NCBI GenBank assembly: GCA_964510575.1
Contig: CAZECN010000061.1
Coordinates: 1 to 9,819 of the forward strand
DNA length: 9,819 nt
DNA from: CALKYB01 sp964510575
Lineage (GTDB): Bacteria; Bdellovibrionota_C; UBA2361; SZUA-149; CALKYB01
Reading direction: 5' to 3'
The position numbers were made by a program, and so were the translations under genes. The first letter of the stretch is position 1; every line of letters starts with the position of its first letter. Under the pieces are notes generated by a model. The model had not been told where the DNA came from, did no database searches, and worked only from the letters and a program-made list of their open reading frames with translations. Positions 1 through 5,870 of the stretch are shown in pieces.

Positions 1-368
1 TCCTCTGTAGCATTTTGCTCAAATAGAGCAATACCTACATAAGGGTAGTTGTCAGGACCTTCGTAGTTGTAAAAACCACCCAAGGCCGTTTCTCGATCCC
101 AGATATCTTGGCTAATCAATTCTTCCATTCCATCCGGTATTGTTCGATGGCTGTCGTCTGGCCACTCACCATGATCTGCATGAAAAACATAGAACGCCGT
201 TTCGAACTGTCGAAGGCTACTGGCGACGTTTGTTACTTTAGACCTGTCCATGGTTTTAGAGGCTATGGGAAAGGCAATTGCCGCAAGGATGCAGACGACG
301 ACCCCGCTAATCAGCAGCTCTAGTAACGTAAAACCTTGTTCGTTGCGTTGATCCATTTGTTTCCTCAT
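1..368 (-). CDS. Type IV prepilin / pseudopilin-like protein, partial (3' end outside window)
   Basis: Reading the minus strand from 368 gives MRKQMDQRNEQG followed by FTLLELLISGVVV. This is a class III prepilin signal: a short charged leader ending in Gly, cleavage before Phe, and Glu at mature position 5, then a hydrophobic helix of about 20 residues. Such proteins are cut and N-methylated by a PilD-type prepilin peptidase and assemble into type IV pili or type II secretion pseudopili across the inner membrane and periplasm. The globular part contains a W-P-D-D stretch, then GMEELI, then ETALGGFYNYEG, a pattern I associate with pilin-like proteins of Verrucomicrobiota. About 122 codons lie in the window and the frame is open at position 1, so the C-terminus is missing. 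ATG 368 has GAGG 8 nt upstream. An in-frame ATG at 356 has its own GAGG 6 nt upstream and would give an 8-residue leader, so the start is uncertain. It is divergent from rlmC. The family is clear; the specific role is unknown. Confidence 0.85.
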   Translation of the reverse strand, partial: MRKQMDQRNEQGFTLLELLISGVVVCILAAIAFPIASKTMDRSKVTNVASSLRQFETAFYVFHADHGEWPDDSHRTIPDGMEELISQDIWDRETALGGFYNYEGPDNYPYVGIALFEQNATE

Positions 369-387
369 TGTATTTACCTCATTGTAT
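363..387 (-). repeat. Tandem 11-bp repeat carrying a duplicated Shine-Dalgarno/start segment
   Basis: On the minus strand ATACAATGAGG occurs twice with a 14-nt period (387-377 and 373-363), separated by TAA. Each copy contains an ATG followed by AGG, so each also supplies a GAGG ribosome-binding core. The upstream copy reads ATG AGG TAA, a two-codon ORF. Its GAGG serves the ATG at 368. The downstream copy contains ATG 368 and supplies GAGG for the ATG at 356. The repeat is directly visible; any regulatory effect is inferred. Confidence 0.6.
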
Positions 388-411
388 ATATCGGCCCAAT
401 TACAGAAAGAT

Positions 412-440
412 TTGAGCTTTACTGCTGTGTTTAATATGTT
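412..440 (+). promoter_or_regulatory. Weak sigma70-type promoter candidate upstream of rlmC
   Basis: TTGAGC at 412-417 (4 of 6 to TTGACA) is followed after 17 nt by TATGTT at 435-440 (4 of 6 to TATAAT). It lies about 50 nt before the rlmC start in the divergent gap between the prepilin and rlmC. A better -10 look-alike, TAATAT at 432-437, sits only 14 nt after the same -35, which is too close. No convincing minus-strand promoter for the prepilin was found. This is a pattern match only. Confidence 0.3.
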
Positions 441-491
441 CAGCTATTTAGAATTTGTTTCGTAAAAACAGCTTGTTATGGGGGCGATACT

Positions 492-1658
492 TTGAGTCAA
501 ACTCAAACTGAAGAATTTAGCTGCCCTTACTATCAGCGGGGCGATTGTCGTTCCTGTAGTTTGCTTCCCAAAGGGTTTGCTGAGGCGCTCAGTTGGAAAA
601 ACTCCAGGTTTCTAGATCGAATAGAAAAAGCTGGGGTCGAGTCTTCAAAGGTTCTCGATCTTATGGCTTTGGATTCACCAGCTAACTCTAGGGGAAGAGT
701 TAAGTTGTCAGTTTCAGAAACTGATAACGAACCGGTCATTGGTCTGCTAAACAATTCTTTCTCGGGGATCGACCTGAGCTCTTGTCCTCTTCATTTTGAA
801 GAGTTGAATAAATTGGTTCAAGCCATTCCATCGCTTCTGAAGAAATTTGAGGTAACCCCCTATAAGGTTAAGAGTCGAGAAGGGGAACTGAAGGGAGTTA
901 TTCTTGGCAGTAACTCGGCCAGAGACTCCGTCTATTTGAGATTTGTAGTCCGAAGCAAGGTCCAGGAAAAAGCTCTGCGCTCTGTAGCCAAAAGTCTCCA
1001 AGAGACTTTTAAGTTTTTGCGGGTAGTTAGCATGAACATTCAGCCCATTCCTCACCAAGTATTGGAGGGACCAGAGGAAATGGTATTTACTAAAGACGAG
1101 GAAATTGAAGAGCGGCTTAGCGGTATTTCTTTATATCTTCACCCTCAAGCTTTTTTTCAAGCAACCCCTGAGATTGCCGAAAAACTTTATCTTCAGGCAA
1201 GTGAGTTTGCAGTTGGCTTTGAAAATGCATTAGATCTTTACTGTGGGGTTGGGGGGTTTTCTCTTTTTCTTGCTGATAAGGTTCAGAAAGTAAAAGGCGT
1301 CGAGAGATCTCCCAAGTCTATTGTTTGCGCTAAAAAGTCGGCTGAAAAAAATAAAATAGCAAATTGTGAATTTGTTTGTAGTGATGTTGAGGATTGGCAG
1401 CAGGGTCTATCCATAGATGGATTTGACCTAGTGTTGGTTAATCCTCCTCGCAGAGGAGTAGATGCCCAGACTATTTCTGCAATTTGTGCTGGAGCTGTGA
1501 AAAGACTAATCTACTCTAGTTGCAATCTTGAAACATTGCTCAGAGATATTGAGCTTTTGCAAAGTGATTTTCAGCTGGTGAACATTCAGCCCTTTGATAT
1601 GTTCCCCTTGACTGAGCATTTAGAAGTTTTGGCTATTTTAGACCGAAAAAGGCAATGA
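492..1658 (+). CDS. rlmC: 23S rRNA (uracil-C5)-methyltransferase, RlmC (RumB) type
   Basis: Predicted SAM-dependent enzyme that makes 5-methyluridine in 23S rRNA (U747 in E. coli). The 388-residue product is close to E. coli RlmC (375) and begins directly with the iron-sulfur cysteines, with no N-terminal TRAM domain, which separates it from RlmD and RlmCD. The 4Fe-4S ligands appear as C11, C19, C22 and C98. A central region carries GELKGVIL (131-138) and MNIQP (181-185). The SAM loop is DLYCGVGGFSL (248-258), followed by VNPPRRG (316-322), the catalytic Cys344 in YSSCN, and the C-terminal TEHLEVL with likely base Glu378. The start is TTG at 492, preceded by a G-rich stretch at 480-484. No in-frame ATG lies between it and the upstream stop at 432. 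It forms a two-gene unit with wecB, 1 nt downstream. Family assignment is strong; the exact target uridine is inferred from RlmC resemblance. Confidence 0.93.
   Translation: MSQTQTEEFSCPYYQRGDCRSCSLLPKGFAEALSWKNSRFLDRIEKAGVESSKVLDLMALDSPANSRGRVKLSVSETDNEPVIGLLNNSFSGIDLSSCPLHFEELNKLVQAIPSLLKKFEVTPYKVKSREGELKGVILGSNSARDSVYLRFVVRSKVQEKALRSVAKSLQETFKFLRVVSMNIQPIPHQVLEGPEEMVFTKDEEIEERLSGISLYLHPQAFFQATPEIAEKLYLQASEFAVGFENALDLYCGVGGFSLFLADKVQKVKGVERSPKSIVCAKKSAEKNKIANCEFVCSDVEDWQQGLSIDGFDLVLVNPPRRGVDAQTISAICAGAVKRLIYSSCNLETLLRDIELLQSDFQLVNIQPFDMFPLTEHLEVLAILDRKRQ
990..1010 (+). other. Perfect 9-bp inverted repeat inside rlmC, followed by T-rich DNA
   Basis: AAAAGTCTC (990-998) and GAGACTTTT (1002-1010) form a perfect 9-bp stem with the triloop CAA. 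Downstream the plus strand continues AAGTTTTTGC. The shape resembles an intrinsic terminator, but it lies mid-gene in codons for KSLQETF. The stem ends in four A-T pairs, so the hairpin may be weak. Coding-sequence coincidence is possible. Confidence 0.4.
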
Positions 1659-1659
1659 G

Positions 1660-2787
1660 ATGAAAATCAGTGTGGTTTTTGGAACCAGGCCAGAGCTTAT
1701 TAAACTGGCACCAGTGATTGCGGCACTTAGATCTGAAGGGGTTAGTGTCGAGCTACTTTCCACTGGTCAGCACGACGAAATGCTTAGTCAGATGCTCGAT
1801 TATTTTAAGCTTGAACCGGACTTAGACTTGCGATTGATGGAACCGGGCCAGAGTCCGGCTTCTGTGGTCGGAAAAGGTTTGGAGGCTTTGGCTAAAGAGC
1901 TTGCTACTAGAAACTCCGAGATGGTCGTAGTTCAAGGTGACACTGGCTCAACCCTTGCTGGAGCTATGGCAGGCTTCTACCAGAAGATTCCAGTGGCTCA
2001 TGTCGAAGCTGGGTTGCGAACTGGTGATCTATCTCAGCCTTTTCCTGAAGAGGGGAATAGAAAGCTTGTTGATCAGATTTCATCACTGCATTTTGCTGCC
2101 ACGCAGCTAAACAAGAAAAATCTTTTGAGAGAGGGAGTTTGCGGCGAAAGTATAAGAGTCACAGGTAACACTGCAATTGATGCAATTTTGTCGGTGGCGA
2201 AAAGGTTTACCGAAGGGGAGGGGTTTCCTGAGGAGCTTGGCACAGCCTCAGACTACTTTCAGTCTGAGGGACCAAGAATTTTAGTGACTGCCCATCGAAG
2301 AGAGAATTTTGGTGAGGGTATGAACTCTATCGTTGCATCGCTAAAATCTCTTCTAGAGCTCAGACCCAACTTAAATATTTTAATTCCTGTGCACCCGAAC
2401 CCTCAGGCTAAAAGTAAGCTAGCTGTGCTTGAACAAGTGAAAGGAGTTTTTCTAGTCCCTCCATTATCTTATCCGGCAATGTGTTACGCGATTATGAAGT
2501 CAGACTTTCTTTTAAGCGACTCCGGAGGTTTGCAGGAAGAAGCACCTTCTCTGGATAAACCCGTACTGGTACTTAGGGAAAAGACTGAAAGAATCGAAGG
2601 GGTAGAGGCTGGCTGTGCGAGGCTTATCGGAACAAATAGTGAGCTAATCATCAAAAATTCTTTGGAGTTAATTGATAACCCGCAAGAGCTGGAAAAGATG
2701 GGGGCTGTGGATAACCCTTATGGCGATGGTCAGGCGAGTCAGAGGATTGCTAGAACTATTACTGAGATTCTTGGTCAGAATAGTTGA
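1660..2787 (+). CDS. wecB: UDP-N-acetylglucosamine 2-epimerase (non-hydrolysing)
   Basis: Cytoplasmic GT-B-fold enzyme that interconverts UDP-GlcNAc and UDP-ManNAc, supplying ManNAc-type sugars for surface polysaccharide. The length of 375 aa matches E. coli WecB (376). Visible motifs are GTRPE (8-12), GQHDEM (36-41), VQGDT (91-95), HVEAGLRTGD (114-123), FPEEGNRK (128-135), VTGNT (167-171), TAHRREN (210-216), VHPNP (244-248), SDSGGLQEEAPSL (286-298) and DNPYGDGQAS (351-360). The E. coli catalytic set D95, E117, E131 and H213 corresponds to D94, E116, E130 and H212. Two motif positions differ from what I expect: GDTGST instead of GDTTTT, and TERIEG instead of TERPEG. The ATG is 1 nt after the rlmC stop, with AAAAAGG at 1646-1652 as ribosome-binding site, so it is probably cotranscribed. 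No other polysaccharide gene is adjacent, so the end product is unknown. Confidence 0.93.
   Translation: MKISVVFGTRPELIKLAPVIAALRSEGVSVELLSTGQHDEMLSQMLDYFKLEPDLDLRLMEPGQSPASVVGKGLEALAKELATRNSEMVVVQGDTGSTLAGAMAGFYQKIPVAHVEAGLRTGDLSQPFPEEGNRKLVDQISSLHFAATQLNKKNLLREGVCGESIRVTGNTAIDAILSVAKRFTEGEGFPEELGTASDYFQSEGPRILVTAHRRENFGEGMNSIVASLKSLLELRPNLNILIPVHPNPQAKSKLAVLEQVKGVFLVPPLSYPAMCYAIMKSDFLLSDSGGLQEEAPSLDKPVLVLREKTERIEGVEAGCARLIGTNSELIIKNSLELIDNPQELEKMGAVDNPYGDGQASQRIARTITEILGQNS
2246..2269 (+). other. Perfect 9-bp inverted repeat inside wecB
   Basis: CCTCAGACT (2246-2254) and AGTCTGAGG (2261-2269) form a perfect 9-bp stem with the 6-nt loop ACTTTC. No T-tract follows immediately on either strand, so it does not look like a terminator. 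It lies in codons around residues 196-204, a region between the two conserved halves of the epimerase. It may be coincidence. Confidence 0.35.
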
Positions 2788-2789
2788 GA

Positions 2790-2810
2790 GCGGAAATTAT
2801 CGCCCTTTTT
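2790..2810 (+). terminator. Weak intrinsic terminator candidate after wecB
   Basis: Three nt after the wecB stop, GCGG (2790-2793) can pair with TCGC (2800-2803) around the loop AAATTA, followed by CC and five T. The stem is only 4 bp with one G-U pair, so termination would be leaky at best. The position is right for the end of the rlmC-wecB unit; the strength is not. Confidence 0.3.
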
Positions 2811-3057
2811 CACTTGTTGAGATGAACCCCACTATTGTGGAAAAGCTGTGAATTACCCTTTGTTTAAGGGACGATTCCCTAGCTTACAAGCTCTTGAAAG
2901 CTGCAACAGTCTGGGGCAGAGTAGGCGCCTTAACCCGTTCAGCTGGCCCTTAATTGATAGCTCGAGAACTACCCTGTCTGCGTAACGAGGACAGGGAATA
3001 CTTCTACTAGCCTCTAGGTCTTTTAGGTCCTGAACATACTGAAACTGGTCGGAATTA
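2811..3057 (+). other. Gap between wecB and lysS: candidate structured RNA leader, not recognised
   Basis: This 247-nt stretch holds no convincing gene but is dense in inverted repeats. CCCTT (2856-2860) pairs with AAGGG (2866-2870). The overlapping AGGGA (2867-2871) pairs with TCCCT (2876-2880). TTAAGGG (2864-2870) is also a perfect partner of CCCTTAA (2947-2953). These three pairings exclude one another. A separate 7-bp stem, CCCTGTC (2972-2978) with GACAGGG (2990-2996), closes an 11-nt loop. A palindrome GGCGCC lies at 2924-2929, and TAGGTC is repeated at 3015 and 3024. A nine-codon ORF (MNPTIVEKL) occupies 2822-2851. I do not see the conserved elements of a T-box, lysine riboswitch, SAM riboswitch, SRP RNA or tRNA. 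There is no clear promoter and no T-tract after the last hairpin. A cis-acting leader of lysS or an independent small RNA are both possible. Confidence 0.35.
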
Positions 3058-4581
3058 ATGGGACTACCACAAAGAATGAGTGAAAAGGATCAAAACGATC
3101 AATCGGAGCAAACCCGAGTACGCTTTGAAAAGCTCGAAAGCTTGAGAGAAGAGGGCTTCAGCTTTCCTAACGATGTTGAAACAACAGTCCCTTCGGAGCA
3201 AGTAAAGGCCACTTGTGAAGTTGAGAAGGACTTAGATCCTGATAAGCGGAGCAGGTTCTCAGTCTCTGGCAGAATAATGGCGATCAGAAAAATGGGTAAA
3301 GCTTCTTTTTGTCATATTCAGGATCCGGCTGGAAGACTCCAGTGTTATGTTCGAAGAGATGATGTAGGCGAAGATAGCTATAAGTCATTCAAGACTTGGG
3401 ATATTGGTGATTTGATTCATCTTGAGGGCTATCCTTTTTATACCAAGACTGAAGAACCAAGTTTGCACGCAACTTCGGTTAAGCTTCTCGTAAAGTGTTT
3501 ACATCCGCTTCCTGAAAAATGGCATGGTTTGTCTGATGTAGAGGTTCGTTATCGTAAGCGCTATTTAGACCTTATTGTTAATCCTGATGTTCGAGATGTT
3601 TTTATTAAGCGGGCTGGAATAGTTGCCGCAATTCGCACATTTTTCAATTCTAAAGGTTATGTTGAAGTAGAAACCCCTATGATGAGTGGAATTGTGAGTG
3701 GAGCTTCTGCTAGGCCATTTAATACTCATCATAATTCTTTAGATCTAGATTTGAGTCTAAGAATAGCCTTGGAGCTGCCGCTTAAAAAGCTGGTAGTTGG
3801 AGGGATTGAGAGAGTATTTGAGTTAGGACGAGTTTTTAGAAACGAAGGGATTTCAACTGAACATAACCCTGAATTTACTATGATAGAATTCTATCAAGCC
3901 TATGCAAACTATTTAGACTTAATGGAGCTAACTGAAGAGTTAGTGCTGGGTATTTGCGATGATGTGATCGGCTCTAGAAAGATTAAGTTTGGCGATCACG
4001 AGATTGATTATTCTGGTCCTTGGAAAAGAATGACAATGGTTGATTCTATCCATCAAGTGGCCGGGGTCTCAACGGACATTGACCTTGGTTCTATTGAAGG
4101 TGTTTATCAAGCTGCAAAGGAACTTGGCAGCGAGGACTTGCTTGAGGCGAAAGATTACGGAAAAGCAGTTTTTGAACTTTTCGATCGGCATGTTGAGAGT
4201 AAGTTAATAGATCCAGTTTTTATTACGCAACATCCTCTTTCCGTATCGCCATTAGCTAGAAAGTCTGACGAGGACCCAAGATTTACGGATAGATTTGAAT
4301 TGTTCATCGCTGGTATGGAGGTTGCGAACGCTTTTAGTGAGCTAAATGACCCAATTGATCAACGAGAGCGTTTCGAATCTCAGATGAAATTGAAAGCTGG
4401 CGGTGATGACGAGGCTATGAGCCTCGACGAAGATTTTTTAGCCGCATTGGAGTTCGGTATGCCCCCCACTGCTGGTGAAGGAATAGGTATCGACCGTTTG
4501 GTGATGCTACTTACTGGCAGCGAAAGTATTCGTGATGTGATTCTTTTTCCTCAAATGCGACCGGAGAGCTCTGAGAGCTAA
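3058..4581 (+). CDS. lysS: Lysine--tRNA ligase, class II (LysRS)
   Basis: Charges tRNA-Lys with lysine in the cytoplasm, through lysyl-adenylate; class II enzymes of this type act as dimers. At 507 aa it is about the usual length (E. coli LysS 505). An anticodon-binding OB-fold spans roughly residues 66-146. The catalytic domain has motif 1 around 196-208, motif 2 with RVFRNEGISTEHNPEF (258-273), and motif 3 with GEGIGIDRL (473-481). Lysine-pocket residues known from E. coli LysS appear conserved: E277 and Y279 in IEFY, and N424, F426 and E428 in NAFSELND. Variant positions are noted in the findings. ATG 3058 has only GGA at 3051-3053. An in-frame ATG at 3076 (MSEKDQ...) would give 501 aa and has no better ribosome-binding site, so the start is unsettled. 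It heads a tight run ending at queE and follows the structured gap. Confidence 0.95.
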   Translation: MGLPQRMSEKDQNDQSEQTRVRFEKLESLREEGFSFPNDVETTVPSEQVKATCEVEKDLDPDKRSRFSVSGRIMAIRKMGKASFCHIQDPAGRLQCYVRRDDVGEDSYKSFKTWDIGDLIHLEGYPFYTKTEEPSLHATSVKLLVKCLHPLPEKWHGLSDVEVRYRKRYLDLIVNPDVRDVFIKRAGIVAAIRTFFNSKGYVEVETPMMSGIVSGASARPFNTHHNSLDLDLSLRIALELPLKKLVVGGIERVFELGRVFRNEGISTEHNPEFTMIEFYQAYANYLDLMELTEELVLGICDDVIGSRKIKFGDHEIDYSGPWKRMTMVDSIHQVAGVSTDIDLGSIEGVYQAAKELGSEDLLEAKDYGKAVFELFDRHVESKLIDPVFITQHPLSVSPLARKSDEDPRFTDRFELFIAGMEVANAFSELNDPIDQRERFESQMKLKAGGDDEAMSLDEDFLAALEFGMPPTAGEGIGIDRLVMLLTGSESIRDVILFPQMRPESSES

Positions 4582-4592
4582 TTCAGTCGCCT

Positions 4593-5870
4593 ATGTTCAC
4601 TAAATTCGAACCATTCATTGCTCTACGCTACCTGAAGAGCCGAAGAAAGGAAGTTTTCATTTCCATCATAACGGTGATCTCAGTGATGGGAGTCGCAATT
4701 AGTGTGATGGTTCTTGATATGGTTTTGGCGATCATGACCGGGTTCACTGAGGAACTTCAGAGTAAACTAATCAATGCCAATGCTCACATAGTTGTTCGCA
4801 GATACGGAGGTCCTATTGAGAACTGGGAAAACCTATCGACTGAATTAGAGACTCATCAGGAGGTTGTTTCAGCTACTCCCTTCAGTTATAGCCAGGCAAT
4901 GGTGATGACGCAGGCTGGAGCAAGAGGACTGCTTATACGAGGAGTGGCAGATCAAGAGATTCCACGAAAAAAATTATTAGAGAATCTTCCAGATGAGCAA
5001 GTTTTAAATAAGCTATTTCAGCGCCAGCCCGTTAAAGTTTATCGACCAGATGGAACAGATGATTCAGTAAATTTGCCATCGCTTTTGGTTGGGCGAAGTT
5101 TACAAAAGAAACTAGGCTTACCTGTTGGTGAGCCTGTGACTTTACTTGCTCCACAGATGAACGCTTCTCCCAGAGGTCTTATTCCTAAGTCAAAGCGTTT
5201 CACTATTATAGGTAGCTATAAGTCGGGCTTAGTGGAGTATGAAGATGGACTAGCTTATGTAGACCTAAAAGAGGCTCAGAAATTCTTTAAAATGGGAGAT
5301 GCTGTTACTGGCATTGAGCTAGAAATTAAGGATCTTTGGCAGGCTCAAGAGCTTGCCGCCGAACTCTCTGAAACTGTGAATGCCAGTTTAGGAGGCTACT
5401 ACTTTACTGATTGGTCTGAGCCTAACAAGCCGCTATGGGAAGCCCTAAAGCTAGAAAAGAAGGTTTACTTCATAGTCTTGCTACTCTTGATACTTGTTGC
5501 CAGTTTTTCAATCGTATCAACTCTGGTTATGGTTGTGATGGAGAAGAGAAAAGACATAGCGATTATGAAGGCTATGGGAGCGGCTAATCGGCAGGTAACT
5601 AAAATTTTCCTTCTCCAAGGAGTTATCATCGGAGTGCTTGGTACAATTATCGGCACCATACTTGGTTACCTAGGTTGCGTGGCTTTGAGGAGCTATGGCT
5701 TTGAGATTCAGGAGACAGTTTTTTCCCTAAGTACTGTGCCGGTAAGAATGGAGCCCATTAACTTTTTAACTGTAGCTGTTGCTGCCTTCTTAATCACAGC
5801 TTTAGCTGGAGTTTACCCAGCTATTAAGGCCGGACGGACTAAGCCGGCTGAAATTTTGAGGTTCGATTGA
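4593..5870 (+). CDS. Lipoprotein-releasing ABC transporter permease, LolC/LolE (FtsX-like) family
   Basis: Inner-membrane subunit expected to extract mature outer-membrane lipoproteins and hand them to a LolA-type chaperone. The 425-aa product has the family layout: a short cytoplasmic N-terminus with the start FxxFIALRYLKSRRKE, TM1 about 21-49, a large periplasmic domain about 50-288, then TM2 about 291-317, TM3 about 336-366 and TM4 about 388-409. The FtsX-like C-terminal domain shows the coupling sequence KRKDIAIMKAMGA (318-330) and the usual ending YPAIKAGRTKPAEILRFD. LolC and LolE cannot be told apart here. Only one permease gene lies beside lolD, so a symmetric LolF-like dimer is possible, or the partner lies elsewhere. 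ATG 4593 is 11 nt after the lysS stop with no good ribosome-binding site, which suggests coupling to lysS translation. The TGA overlaps the ATG of lolD by one base. Confidence 0.9.
   Translation: MFTKFEPFIALRYLKSRRKEVFISIITVISVMGVAISVMVLDMVLAIMTGFTEELQSKLINANAHIVVRRYGGPIENWENLSTELETHQEVVSATPFSYSQAMVMTQAGARGLLIRGVADQEIPRKKLLENLPDEQVLNKLFQRQPVKVYRPDGTDDSVNLPSLLVGRSLQKKLGLPVGEPVTLLAPQMNASPRGLIPKSKRFTIIGSYKSGLVEYEDGLAYVDLKEAQKFFKMGDAVTGIELEIKDLWQAQELAAELSETVNASLGGYYFTDWSEPNKPLWEALKLEKKVYFIVLLLLILVASFSIVSTLVMVVMEKRKDIAIMKAMGAANRQVTKIFLLQGVIIGVLGTIIGTILGYLGCVALRSYGFEIQETVFSLSTVPVRMEPINFLTVAVAAFLITALAGVYPAIKAGRTKPAEILRFD

Noticed and set aside
108..323. 71-codon plus-strand ORF
   Set aside because: It is antisense to the clear prepilin frame on the minus strand, with no family resemblance and no good ribosome-binding site.
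412..437. TTGAGC with TAATAT as promoter of rlmC
   Set aside because: The spacer is only 14 nt; the pairing with TATGTT at 17 nt was listed instead at low confidence.
747..1058. 103-codon minus-strand ORF inside rlmC
   Set aside because: Antisense shadow of a conserved enzyme; no ribosome-binding site or motif.
1245..1260. G-rich stretch (GGGG, TT, GGGGGG, TTTT) in rlmC as frameshift or quadruplex site
   Set aside because: It encodes the conserved SAM-binding GVGGF, only two long G runs are present, and the frame is intact on both sides.
2811..3057. T-box, lysine riboswitch, 6S RNA, SRP RNA or tRNA in the gap before lysS
   Set aside because: I looked for the T-box bulge sequence, a T-loop, the SRP core and a 6S-like long stem with central bubble and saw none. 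The element remains unidentified.
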